DNA from: Burkholderiaceae bacterium
GTDB lineage: Bacteria > Pseudomonadota > Gammaproteobacteria > Burkholderiales > Burkholderiaceae_F
NCBI GenBank assembly: GCA_013696665.1
Contig: JACCYC010000343.1
Location: 1 to 6,883, forward strand
Direction: 5' to 3'
DNA length: 6,883 nucleotides
Below, piece by piece: positions 1 to 6,281 of this stretch. The number at the start of each line of letters is the position of its first letter. Within the stretch, counting starts at the first letter, position 1. Below the pieces are notes generated by a model, which worked only from the letters and a program-made list of their open reading frames with translations, did not search any database and was not told the origin of the DNA. Position numbers and translations under genes: made by a program.

Positions 1-855
1 ACCGTACTGATATCCAGTGGGCATTCTGAGCTTTGGAAACGGCGCGACCAGATCACCGCTTGCGAGCAAATCGTCGATGAACGGCGTGCGCGCCAGCACA
101 ACCCCCTGTCCACGTACCGCCGCCTGCACCGACTGATCGATGAACGTGAACATCAGCCGCGGTGGCGGCGGCGGCGCGCGCACCCCGGCGAATGGGAACC
201 AGCGGGCCCACGTGCTTGCGTTGGCGGTGGGCATTGAGTCATCGAGCTCGAGCAGCGGAAAATGAAATAGGTCGTGCGGCTTGTTGAGCGCGACGCCTTG
301 TCGCTCGAGTAACAGCGGTGACAGCGCCGGCACGACTTCTTCGTCCATCAGGCGCAATGCAGCGTGCGGCAGCGAAGCCGCGCGCGTCCAGCGGATCGCA
401 AGATCGACCCCCTCGGCTTCGATGTCGATGAAGCGGTCTCCGGCATCGATGCGGATCTCGATATGAGGATTCTCGCGCTGAAAAGCGGTCAGCCGGGGCA
501 CGAGCCACAACGATGCAAATGAGGCATAGGTGGTGACCGTTACACGTTCGGAGTTGCGCGGACCTCGGATGTCGGCAACGGCGCGGTCGATCTGCTTAAG
601 CGCCTGCTGCGTCGCCTGATAGAACCTCTGCCCTGAGGCAGTTAATGCCAGTGAACGTGTCTGCCGCGCAAAGAGCGCGGTGCCGATCTGGCGCTCCAGT
701 TCTGCGACCTGCCGACTAATCGACGATTGCGTCAAGTTCAACTCAGCCGCAGCAAGCGTGAATGACATGCGGCGCACCGATGCTTCGAATCCACGCAGCG
801 CTGACAGTCCGATCGGACGATCGGGGACCGACGTTCTGCTGCGCGGCGGCTTCAT
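1..855 (-). CDS. LysR-type transcriptional regulator, C-terminus cut by window edge
   Basis: This frame is open from the ATG at 855 to base 1 (285 codons, no stop), so the last few residues lie outside the window; family members are usually about 300 residues. Residues about 17-75 form the winged helix-turn-helix (LSALRGFEASVRRMSFT, then LNLTQSSISRQVAELERQIG and LFARQTRSLALTASGQ), which is diagnostic for LysR regulators. Residues about 103-285 read as the effector-binding fold (VTVTTYASFASLWLVPRL, GVDLAIRW, AAVRGQGVVLARTPFIDDLL, GDLVAPF), resembling the GcvA/AmpR-like branch. An in-frame TAA at 861-859, two codons before the ATG, rules out a longer protein. The only SD-like bases (AAGGA) abut the start codon. 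A run of five prolines at about residues 228-232 is unusual. It is divergent from the DUF2917 gene. The ligand and regulon cannot be told from sequence. Family is certain; subfamily is a guess. Confidence 0.95.
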   Translation of the reverse strand, partial: MKPPRSRTSVPDRPIGLSALRGFEASVRRMSFTLAAAELNLTQSSISRQVAELERQIGTALFARQTRSLALTASGQRFYQATQQALKQIDRAVADIRGPRNSERVTVTTYASFASLWLVPRLTAFQRENPHIEIRIDAGDRFIDIEAEGVDLAIRWTRAASLPHAALRLMDEEVVPALSPLLLERQGVALNKPHDLFHFPLLELDDSMPTANASTWARWFPFAGVRAPPPPPRLMFTFIDQSVQAAVRGQGVVLARTPFIDDLLASGDLVAPFPKLRMPTGYQYG

Positions 856-890
856 TCCTTAACCATACATGCAATAAATGCATGTATCAA
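855..890 (-). promoter_or_regulatory. Predicted lysR promoter with operator in its spacer; likely leaderless start
   Basis: Read on the minus strand, TTGATA at 890-885 matches the -35 consensus at five of six bases. It is followed by exactly 17 bases and then TATGGT at 867-862, which matches the -10 at four of six. A start site about seven bases beyond the -10 falls at 855, the A of the lysR ATG. The gene also lacks a spaced Shine-Dalgarno, so a leaderless mRNA is the simplest reading. The inverted repeat at 865-887 fills the spacer and touches both promoter boxes, so a bound protein should block RNA polymerase. The boxes are seen; sigma-70 use, the start site and repression are inferred. Confidence 0.6.
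865..887. repeat. Perfect 9-5-9 inverted repeat, candidate LysR operator
   Basis: The left arm ATACATGCA (865-873) and right arm TGCATGTAT (879-887) are exact reverse complements around the spacer ATAAA. The repeat contains T-N11-A (T870 to A882), the loose consensus of LysR-type binding sites, and lies 10 bases before the lysR start codon. Autoregulation is the obvious role. It could also be an upstream activator site for the divergent DUF2917 gene, whose start codon is about 100 bases away. As RNA it could form a hairpin, but the predicted transcript begins downstream of it, so a DNA operator is more likely. Confidence 0.75.
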
Positions 891-973
891 CTGCAATCTT
901 TTCGTTTGTCGAGCGCTACGGTGGCGCGTCCAATGTACACATCGCAAGTTAACGGAACATGCAGAAAACGCAT

Positions 974-984
974 GGTGAATCACC
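974..984 (+). promoter_or_regulatory. Shine-Dalgarno GGTGA within a short inverted repeat, before the DUF2917 gene
   Basis: GGTGA at 974-978 sits seven bases before the ATG at 986, which is good ribosome-binding geometry. The alternative in-frame ATG at 959 has only GGA three bases upstream. This decides the preferred start. The same bases form GGTGA-A-TCACC, a perfect 5-1-5 inverted repeat. The one-base loop is too tight for an RNA hairpin, so any role of the symmetry would be at the DNA level or chance. Confidence 0.5.
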
Positions 985-985
985 C

Positions 986-1324
986 ATGAAATACGAATCG
1001 ACCTTTGGCACCCTGAGCCTCGCGGGCGGGACCCTGGTGCCGTTTTCTTCCAAGCCCGGAAAGCTTGTGCGCGTTCTGTCCGGTCGCGTCTGGATTACGG
1101 TAGAGGGCAATGTGCACGACGCGTTTCTCAGCAGCGGAGAAGAGATCGGCCTTGACAGTCGAGGGCTTGTTGTCATTGAGGCGCTCGCGCCGGCCCGCAT
1201 CGAATGGATTGATCCGGTTCGTCAGCACTCGTCGATCGTTTCTCTAATCGACAAAGCGTTTTCAGCAGTGCGCAACTGGTGGAAGGGGCCGGCGTCGCAC
1301 AGAACAGAGTGTCGGGCCGGCTGA
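986..1324 (+). CDS. DUF2917 domain-containing small protein
   Basis: The product is 112 residues from the ATG at 986; a start at 959 would add nine residues but has a poorer ribosome site. Residues about 8-76 carry the family pattern: FGTLSLAGGTLVPFSSKPGK, LVRVLSGRVWITVEGN, HDAFLSSGEEIGL and LVVIEALAPARIEW. This is an all-beta, cupin-like repeat of short strands with a G-x-VWIT-xEG core, which I recognise as DUF2917. No signal peptide, membrane helix or catalytic residue set is visible, so it is probably cytoplasmic. The tail (about residues 80-112) has a short amphipathic, Trp-containing segment (FSAVRNWWKG) and a basic end. It is transcribed away from the LysR gene, an arrangement that often marks a regulator and its target. 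The molecular function of the family is not known to me. Confidence 0.85.
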   Translation: MKYESTFGTLSLAGGTLVPFSSKPGKLVRVLSGRVWITVEGNVHDAFLSSGEEIGLDSRGLVVIEALAPARIEWIDPVRQHSSIVSLIDKAFSAVRNWWKGPASHRTECRAG

Positions 1325-1521
1325 TCGATTGCGCAGCGGCGCACCCGGGCCCACGCACTCGTCCGAACAGCGCGCCCGTGTCTGGCACGAACTCCAAGGC
1401 GTTGGCGTGTGTGTCTATTCAGTCCAGTGCGTCATGATTCATTGACTGATCTTGCATCTGACAGCCGCGATGCCGGTGCTAATCGGAGCATTGATCAACA
1501 GAGCCGCACCGATACTGGCTG
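1325..1521. other. Spacer between DUF2917 gene and kinase; no confident promoter
   Basis: These 197 bases hold no convincing gene. A GC hairpin, TGCGC-AGCG-GCGCA at 1330-1343, follows the DUF2917 stop by a few bases but has no T-tract, so it is a poor intrinsic terminator. TTGACT at 1442-1447 is a fair -35 box but has no -10 at the right distance. TTGATCAA at 1491-1498 is an 8-base palindrome about 24 bases before the kinase ATG. A promoter for the kinase is expected somewhere here, but I cannot place it. A small open frame that runs from here into the kinase gene looks like a shadow. Confidence 0.4.
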
Positions 1522-4500
1522 ATGGCAGAGGCCCGTACGTTTTCCCAATTTGGCGCCGGGCTACCGGCGATGCTTCAACGCAAGCGTCGCAGCGCCGCGG
1601 GGTTCCTAAAGGCCCATCGCATTGCGCTCGCCGGCGTCGTGGTGGTGCTTCTGATCGGTTGGCTCGCACTCGGTGTGATAATTCAAGCCGACTACGACTC
1701 TGAGGTGCACCGTGGATACGACTCCGCGGAACTTAGCGCACAACGCCTGGCCAATCACACCGCTCGAGTACTGGACCAGACCGCCCGAATTGCCTTGCTG
1801 GTAAAGCACCTGTACGAGCGCGATGGCACGGTCGATTTTGCGGCACTGAGCAAGGCAGGTTTGCTGGGAGATTCTGACGCCACCTCAGTGGCGCTCGTGG
1901 ATTCCGCGGGCAATTTGTTCGCTAGCACCCATACCTCGGACAAGCTCAATTTCTCCGATCGGGCACACTTCCAGGCAGCACGATCGAGAACAGACATGGT
2001 GATGGCCCCGCCGGTTTTCGCGCGCATTACCCGTCGGTGGGTATTGCCGACGGCGTTGCAGCTTTCGAATGCAGATGGTTCGTTCGCGGGTGTCGTGCTG
2101 GTGGCGTTGGACGCAAAGGCGCTAACGAGCGGTTACGAGCATGATGAGGGGCCAGAAAAGGTCATCGCAATTCTCGGCCGCGACGGGATCTTTCGTTCGA
2201 GGCGTGTCGGTAAGACGCATACGTCCGGAGAGTCGATGGATCCGCGAAGAGCGGAGGCAGTGCTGAAAGAGAACAATCCTCGTATCAGCGAGCGAAGCGC
2301 GATCGACAACATCGCGCGCTTTCCGACTGCGGTTCCAGTGGCCGGCACGGACCTGCTGGCCGTCGTCGCCGTTGCTGAGTCGTTTGTGATGGCACCTCAT
2401 TTCCAGCTTCGGCGGGGCCTAATTGCAGCGGGCCTTGGCGGCAGTCTTGCCTTTCTGATTATTGCGTTCGTTTGGGCGCGCCAGGCGCACCGAGCCAGCC
2501 TTAGTGACTCTCAGAAGCGCCGCAGTGAGGCCACGCAAGCCGCGATCTTGAATGCAATGCCGGCGCACATCGCCCTCGTCGATGCGGCGAACTGCATTTT
2601 GAGCGTCAACGACAGCTGGCGAAGTCACGACTGCGTTACCGCTATGCAGGACCCGCTGAGCGGTGTCGGCAGAAATTTTTCGGAGGTTCGCGCGCTGGTC
2701 TATGGCGGGTCGGGTCAGACGTCGCGCGAGATCGAAGAGGGAATTCGCTTCGTGCTCAACGGTGGCACGCAGATCTTCGAGCTCGATTACCAGGGCCACA
2801 GCGGCGAGCAGGAACGTTGGTTTCGCCTGGCAGTAGTACCTGTAGTGATCGACGTCGACCGCCACGCTGTGATTCGTCAAATCGACATTACAGACAGAAA
2901 AATTGCAGAGGAAGCGCTGCTGCAAAGTCAGCGGCTCACCCGGGTGGTTGGAAAAGTCGCGCGCATCGGAGGCTGGTCGGTTGATGCACGCACGCAGACA
3001 TTGGTCCTGTCCGAGGAGTTGCGGTCCATTTACGGCATGGAGGCCAGCGAGCCGACCATGCTCGAGCAAACCGCCGGTCGCATCGTGCCTGAGCACCATT
3101 TTGCTGCCGCGGAAGCGTTTCGGCTGTGTCTCAGCGAGAGTGTTCCTTATGACATCGAGATAGAAGCGATGACCGCGGGCGGGCGCCGCTTCTGGGCTCG
3201 TGTCATCGGCCAACCGATTCTCGACGCGGCCGGCACCGTCATTGGGGTGCAAGGTGCGACGCAGGACATCAGCGAGCGCAAGCGCGATCAGGATCAGCTG
3301 CTATCGCTGATCGAGACGACTTCTACAGTGCAGCGAATCATGAACCGGGAACTCGAGGGGAAGGTCGCCGCGCGCACGATGCAGCTGGAGGCAGCGAATG
3401 CCTCGCTGGCAGAGCGCGAGCAGGAGATCCATTCGGTCCTTGAAAACATGGCTGATGGGGTGATTACCGTGAACAAATCCGGAATCATCAGAGCCGCCAA
3501 CTCGATGGTCCAGACGCTGTTCGGCTACCCGCCTGCCGAACTTGTTGGCGAAAACCTCGCACTTCTGATTCCGGGTGTGCAGATCGGTCAATCGGCGGGA
3601 GACCTCGACATGGAAGCGCTTGCCGAAAGGTCGCTCGCCATCGCACGGCGCGAACTGCTCGGCCTGAACCGCAACGGTGAGCGGATTGCGTTGGACGTTG
3701 CCTTCAGCAAATTTCAAATCAAGGGCGAGCGCTGGTACACCGCCATCGTGCGCGACATTCGCGAGCGGCAACGCATATTGGCCGATCTGCGGCAGGCGCG
3801 CATCGACGCGGAAGAAGGCAGCAGAGCAAAGTCGGCATTCGTTGCAACGATGAGCCACGAAATCCGCACCCCAATGAATGGCGTAATCGGAATGATCGAT
3901 GTTCTGCAGCAGACGCGTCTGGACGCCGATCAGGCCGAGATGGTTGAGCTCGCGCGTGACTCGGCGCATTCGCTGATGGGGATCGTCGATTCCGTGCTGG
4001 ACTTTTCGAAGATCGAGGCCGGCAAGGTGGAGCTCGAAAGCCAGCCGATGTCGATTGCGCAGATCGTGGAAAAAGTGAACGCTCTGTCGCAGACACTGGC
4101 CAGCAAAAGTGGCGTCAGGTTGTCTCTGTTTGTTGACTCACGGATTCCAAAGCACGTACTCGGTGACGCAGCCAAGCTCAGACAAGTCCTCGTTAATCTG
4201 ATGAGCAACGCAATCAAGTTTTCAAGCGGTTCAGCGGCCGGCGGCCAAGTTGCCATGAGGGCCACGCTCGTTGAGCAACTCGGTGCCACTGCGTGCGTCA
4301 AGTTTGTGATTGTTGACAATGGCGTTGGGGTCGATGAACCGACGCTGGCGCGGCTGTTTACTCCATTTACGCAGGCTGACGCGTCAACCACAGCGCGGTT
4401 TGGCGGGACCGGTCTCGGACTGGCGATCGTGCGTGCTCTAGTGCACATGATGGGTGGCGACGTTTCGGTAGACAGCGTTGTTGGCAAAGGGTCTGCCTTC

Positions 4501-4998
4501 ACGGTTCAACTGACTGTAGCCGTCGTCAGCGCCCAGCAGCAGCAAGAAGCACGGACACCGATTCGCACCCCTGCGCCCGCGCAGACTTCATCGTTGCCTG
4601 ACTCGCGCTTCGTCGCGCGTCCGATCCTCGTGGCAGAAGACAACAAGGTCAATCAGCGCGTGATCGCTCATCAACTCAAGCTGCTCGGCTATTCCAGCCA
4701 TATCGCCGATGACGGCATGGCGGCTCTGGAGGCCTGGAAGAACGGAGACTTCTCATTGCTGCTCACTGACTTGCGCATGCCGTTGATGGACGGTTATTTG
4801 TTGGCGGCTTCGGTTCGTTCAAGTGAACCCGAAGGCCAGCGCATTCCGATCGTCGCTCTGACGGCCAACGCGCTGCGCGAGGAATCTGCCTTATGCGCGG
4901 CGGCCGGGATGGACGATTACGCGACCAAGCCAATCGGAATCGACGACTTGCAGCGCCTGCTGCAGAAGTGGATTCCAAGCGCGCGAGCGGTGCCGTAG
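1522..4998 (+). CDS. Membrane hybrid sensor histidine kinase (Cache-like sensor, 3 PAS, HisKA, HATPase, receiver)
   Basis: The product has 1158 residues. Order: cytoplasmic basic N-terminus; membrane helix about 34-54; extracytoplasmic sensor about 55-295 of double-Cache type (SVALVDSAGNLFAST, NFSDRAHF, NADGSFAGVVLVALD); second helix about 299-319; PAS about 335-463 (ILSVNDSW, GHSGEQERWFRL, IDITDRK); PAS about 470-587 (GGWSVD, ATQDISERK); coiled linker; PAS about 636-750 (ENMADGVITVN, IVRDIRERQ); HisKA with SHEIRTPMNGVIGM and phospho-acceptor His779; HATPase with N896, DNGVG 932-936, F949 and GGTGLGLAIV 961-970; Gln/Pro-rich linker about 1001-1030; receiver with E1039/D1040, phospho-acceptor D1083, T1114 and K1136. 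All catalytic residues are present, so it should autophosphorylate and pass phosphate His to Asp. It ends right after the receiver, with no HPt domain, and no response-regulator gene adjoins it. ATG 1522 is the first in-frame ATG (upstream stop TGA at 1492) but lacks a Shine-Dalgarno. The ligand is unknown. Confidence 0.96.
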   Translation: MAEARTFSQFGAGLPAMLQRKRRSAAGFLKAHRIALAGVVVVLLIGWLALGVIIQADYDSEVHRGYDSAELSAQRLANHTARVLDQTARIALLVKHLYERDGTVDFAALSKAGLLGDSDATSVALVDSAGNLFASTHTSDKLNFSDRAHFQAARSRTDMVMAPPVFARITRRWVLPTALQLSNADGSFAGVVLVALDAKALTSGYEHDEGPEKVIAILGRDGIFRSRRVGKTHTSGESMDPRRAEAVLKENNPRISERSAIDNIARFPTAVPVAGTDLLAVVAVAESFVMAPHFQLRRGLIAAGLGGSLAFLIIAFVWARQAHRASLSDSQKRRSEATQAAILNAMPAHIALVDAANCILSVNDSWRSHDCVTAMQDPLSGVGRNFSEVRALVYGGSGQTSREIEEGIRFVLNGGTQIFELDYQGHSGEQERWFRLAVVPVVIDVDRHAVIRQIDITDRKIAEEALLQSQRLTRVVGKVARIGGWSVDARTQTLVLSEELRSIYGMEASEPTMLEQTAGRIVPEHHFAAAEAFRLCLSESVPYDIEIEAMTAGGRRFWARVIGQPILDAAGTVIGVQGATQDISERKRDQDQLLSLIETTSTVQRIMNRELEGKVAARTMQLEAANASLAEREQEIHSVLENMADGVITVNKSGIIRAANSMVQTLFGYPPAELVGENLALLIPGVQIGQSAGDLDMEALAERSLAIARRELLGLNRNGERIALDVAFSKFQIKGERWYTAIVRDIRERQRILADLRQARIDAEEGSRAKSAFVATMSHEIRTPMNGVIGMIDVLQQTRLDADQAEMVELARDSAHSLMGIVDSVLDFSKIEAGKVELESQPMSIAQIVEKVNALSQTLASKSGVRLSLFVDSRIPKHVLGDAAKLRQVLVNLMSNAIKFSSGSAAGGQVAMRATLVEQLGATACVKFVIVDNGVGVDEPTLARLFTPFTQADASTTARFGGTGLGLAIVRALVHMMGGDVSVDSVVGKGSAFTVQLTVAVVSAQQQQEARTPIRTPAPAQTSSLPDSRFVARPILVAEDNKVNQRVIAHQLKLLGYSSHIADDGMAALEAWKNGDFSLLLTDLRMPLMDGYLLAASVRSSEPEGQRIPIVALTANALREESALCAAAGMDDYATKPIGIDDLQRLLQKWIPSARAVP

Positions 4999-5008
4999 GC
5001 CAAGCCGC

Positions 5009-5032
5009 TGACGCTCCTGCGTCGTAGTTTCT
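5009..5032 (+). terminator. Weak candidate terminator after the kinase
   Basis: GACGC-TCCT-GCGTC (5010-5023) is a perfect five-pair stem with a four-base loop, extendable by one T-G pair. It begins about 11 bases after the kinase stop and is followed by TAGTTTCTC, a poor T-rich tail. A second stem, GATCT-AAGCTC-AGATC, lies at 5034-5049 with no T-tract on either strand. The placement between two convergent genes suits termination, but the stem is short and the tail weak. Confidence 0.3.
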
Positions 5033-5070
5033 CGATCTAAGCTCAGATCCCGTGCGCGCGCTATTAGGCG

Positions 5071-5910
5071 CTAGCTGGCTTGACTATCGAGCCGCTTCCA
5101 CAATTCGACGCTGGCCTCGGCCTGGTTCAGTGTGTAGAAGTGCAGCCCCGGCACCCCGACCGCGAGCAACTGCTCGCAGAGATTTGTCACCACATCCAAG
5201 CCGAAGGCGCGGATTGATTCGCGATCGTCGCCAAAACTTTCGAGCCGCCGTCTGATCCAGCGCGGAATCTCCGCGCCGCACGAATCGGAGAAACGCGCGA
5301 GCTGCGTATAGCTGACGATCGGCATCACACCGGCCACGATTGGCACATTGCACCCCAGTGCGCTGGCCTCGTCGACGAATCTTGCGTAGGCGTCAAAGTT
5401 GTAGAAGTACTGTGTGATCGCCGAATCTGCGCCGGCATTCACCTTGCGGATGAAGCTTTGCAGATCAGCCGCGGGCGAGTGCGACTGCGGGTGATATTCC
5501 GGGTACGCGGCCACCGTGATGTGAAACCAGTCACCCGTTTCGGCGCGCGCGAATTCGACCAGCTCATTGGCGTATCGAAAATCACCAGCGCCACCGGCTG
5601 CACCCGATGGCATGTCACCACGCAGGGCCAATATGCGGCGGACGCCGCGCTCGCGATAGCCAGCCAACAGCGTTCGAACCGATTCGCGCGTGGTACCGAT
5701 GCACGAAATATGCGGCACCACTGGCAACCCTTCATCCTGCATCTCGACAACGGTGTTCCACGTACCCTCGCGCGTCGAGCCGCCCGCACCGAAAGTGACT
5801 GAAAAATATTCCGGCTTAAGCGTCGCGAGCTCGCGTCTGACAGCGCGGAGTTTCACAACACCTTCGGGCGTGCGCGGAGGAAAGAATTCGAAGCTGGCGT
5901 TAACGGTCAA
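5071..5910 (-). CDS. metF: 5,10-methylenetetrahydrofolate reductase (MTHFR)
   Basis: This cytoplasmic flavoenzyme reduces 5,10-methylene-THF to 5-methyl-THF, the methyl donor that converts homocysteine to methionine. The product is 279 residues, the normal size for the bacterial MetF. Visible signatures are FEFFPP at 7-12 with the catalytic Glu (E8), SVTFGAGGST at 37-46, HISCIG at 67-72, LALRGD at 94-99 with the conserved folate-site Asp (D99), AAYPEYHPQSHS at 134-145, SAITQYFYN at 163-171, PRWIRRRLESFGDD at 216-229 and GLHFYTLN at 255-262. The start is TTG at 5910, the only initiator that keeps the conserved N-terminus; AAAGG at 5922-5918, seven bases upstream, supports it. The TTG overlaps the preceding stop as TTGA, implying translational coupling. 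The frame stays open well upstream, so automatic calls could wrongly extend it. It is the last gene of the ahcY operon. Confidence 0.96.
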   Translation of the reverse strand: MTVNASFEFFPPRTPEGVVKLRAVRRELATLKPEYFSVTFGAGGSTREGTWNTVVEMQDEGLPVVPHISCIGTTRESVRTLLAGYRERGVRRILALRGDMPSGAAGGAGDFRYANELVEFARAETGDWFHITVAAYPEYHPQSHSPAADLQSFIRKVNAGADSAITQYFYNFDAYARFVDEASALGCNVPIVAGVMPIVSYTQLARFSDSCGAEIPRWIRRRLESFGDDRESIRAFGLDVVTNLCEQLLAVGVPGLHFYTLNQAEASVELWKRLDSQAS

Positions 5911-5922
5911 GCCCTGACCTTT
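5907..5922 (-). promoter_or_regulatory. metF ribosome site and TTGA stop/start overlap
   Basis: On the minus strand the bases read AAAGG (5922-5918), a seven-base gap, then TTGA. TTG (5910-5908) starts metF, and TGA (5909-5907) ends the membrane-protein gene. The Shine-Dalgarno therefore lies inside the upstream coding sequence. A TTG start combined with a 4-base overlap suggests that terminating ribosomes help load metF and that the weak start limits its yield. Confidence 0.7.
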
Positions 5923-6263
5923 CGCCGGTCCGGAATCAGCATCGACAGCAACCATGTGATTACGGTGTAAAGCAGCGCGCCGACAAAGGCCGCGCCGAAG
6001 CCGCCGACGTTGAATCCTGGTACTAGCACGGCGACTGCCCAGAAGAGCAGCGCATTGATCACCAGCAGGAACAAGCCGAGCGTCAAAATCGTGACCGGAA
6101 ACGTCAGCACGACCAGAATCGGCTTGATCACCGCATTGACCAGTCCGAGCACGAGGGCGGCGATGGCAGCGGCCTGCCAATCCTGAATCTGTACGCCGGG
6201 AAAGAGATAGGCGACCGCAAGCAGCGCGATCGCATTCAGTATCCATACCAGCAAAAGGCGCAT
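5907..6263 (-). CDS. Holin-4-like (YvlD/COG1950-type) four-helix membrane protein
   Basis: This is a 118-residue, very hydrophobic protein with four predicted inner-membrane helices: about residues 2-20, 30-47, 51-80 (possibly one long or two short spans) and 88-110. It ends in a short basic tail (PDRRKVRA). The motifs LGLVNAVIKPIL, LTFPVTILTLGLF, INALLFWAV and LVPGF are typical of the PF04020 'phage holin family 4' proteins, which are widespread chromosomal proteins despite the name. No enzyme motif is visible. The start at 6263 is supported by GGAGGG at 6272-6267, although the spacing is short. It lies 18 bases after ahcY and overlaps metF by 4 bases, so all three are probably one transcript. 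A role in folate, methionine or methylation metabolism is only suggested by position; there is no sign of lysis genes or prophage around it. Confidence 0.92.
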   Translation of the reverse strand: MRLLLVWILNAIALLAVAYLFPGVQIQDWQAAAIAALVLGLVNAVIKPILVVLTFPVTILTLGLFLLVINALLFWAVAVLVPGFNVGGFGAAFVGALLYTVITWLLSMLIPDRRKVRA

Positions 6264-6272
6264 GAGCCCTCC
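6264..6272 (-). promoter_or_regulatory. Ribosome-binding site of the holin-like gene
   Basis: GGAGGG at 6272-6267 lies three to four bases before the ATG at 6263, inside the 18-base gap after the ahcY stop. It is the strongest Shine-Dalgarno in the window, though slightly close to the start codon. There is no room for a separate promoter in the gap, so the gene depends on ahcY transcription or on a promoter inside ahcY. Confidence 0.65.
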
Positions 6273-6281
6273 GACGATCGC

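Noticed and set aside
239..508. 89-codon minus-strand frame and several short plus-strand frames within 1-989
   Set aside because: They overlap the continuous LysR frame (855 to 1), which carries the helix-turn-helix and effector-domain motifs.
1330..1343. GC hairpin after the DUF2917 gene as an intrinsic terminator
   Set aside because: Only five pairs and followed by C/G-rich sequence, not a T-run; left as a note in the spacer entry.
1452..1703. Small plus-strand frame starting before the kinase gene
   Set aside because: Needs a TTG start without SD, overlaps most of the kinase N-terminus in another frame and becomes Arg-rich; no sign of a real peptide.
2419..3252. 277-codon open frame on the minus strand, opposite the kinase PAS region
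   Set aside because: It is fully antisense to a gene with clear domain conservation, has no recognisable motif, and long antisense frames are expected in GC-rich DNA.
3301..3969. 222-codon minus-strand open frame opposite the third PAS and HisKA regions
   Set aside because: No motif or plausible composition for a protein; it is a shadow of the kinase frame.
5907..6263. Prophage or lysis cassette suggested by the 'phage holin' family name
   Set aside because: No endolysin, spanin, integrase or structural gene is present; the family is common on bacterial chromosomes and the neighbours are housekeeping genes.
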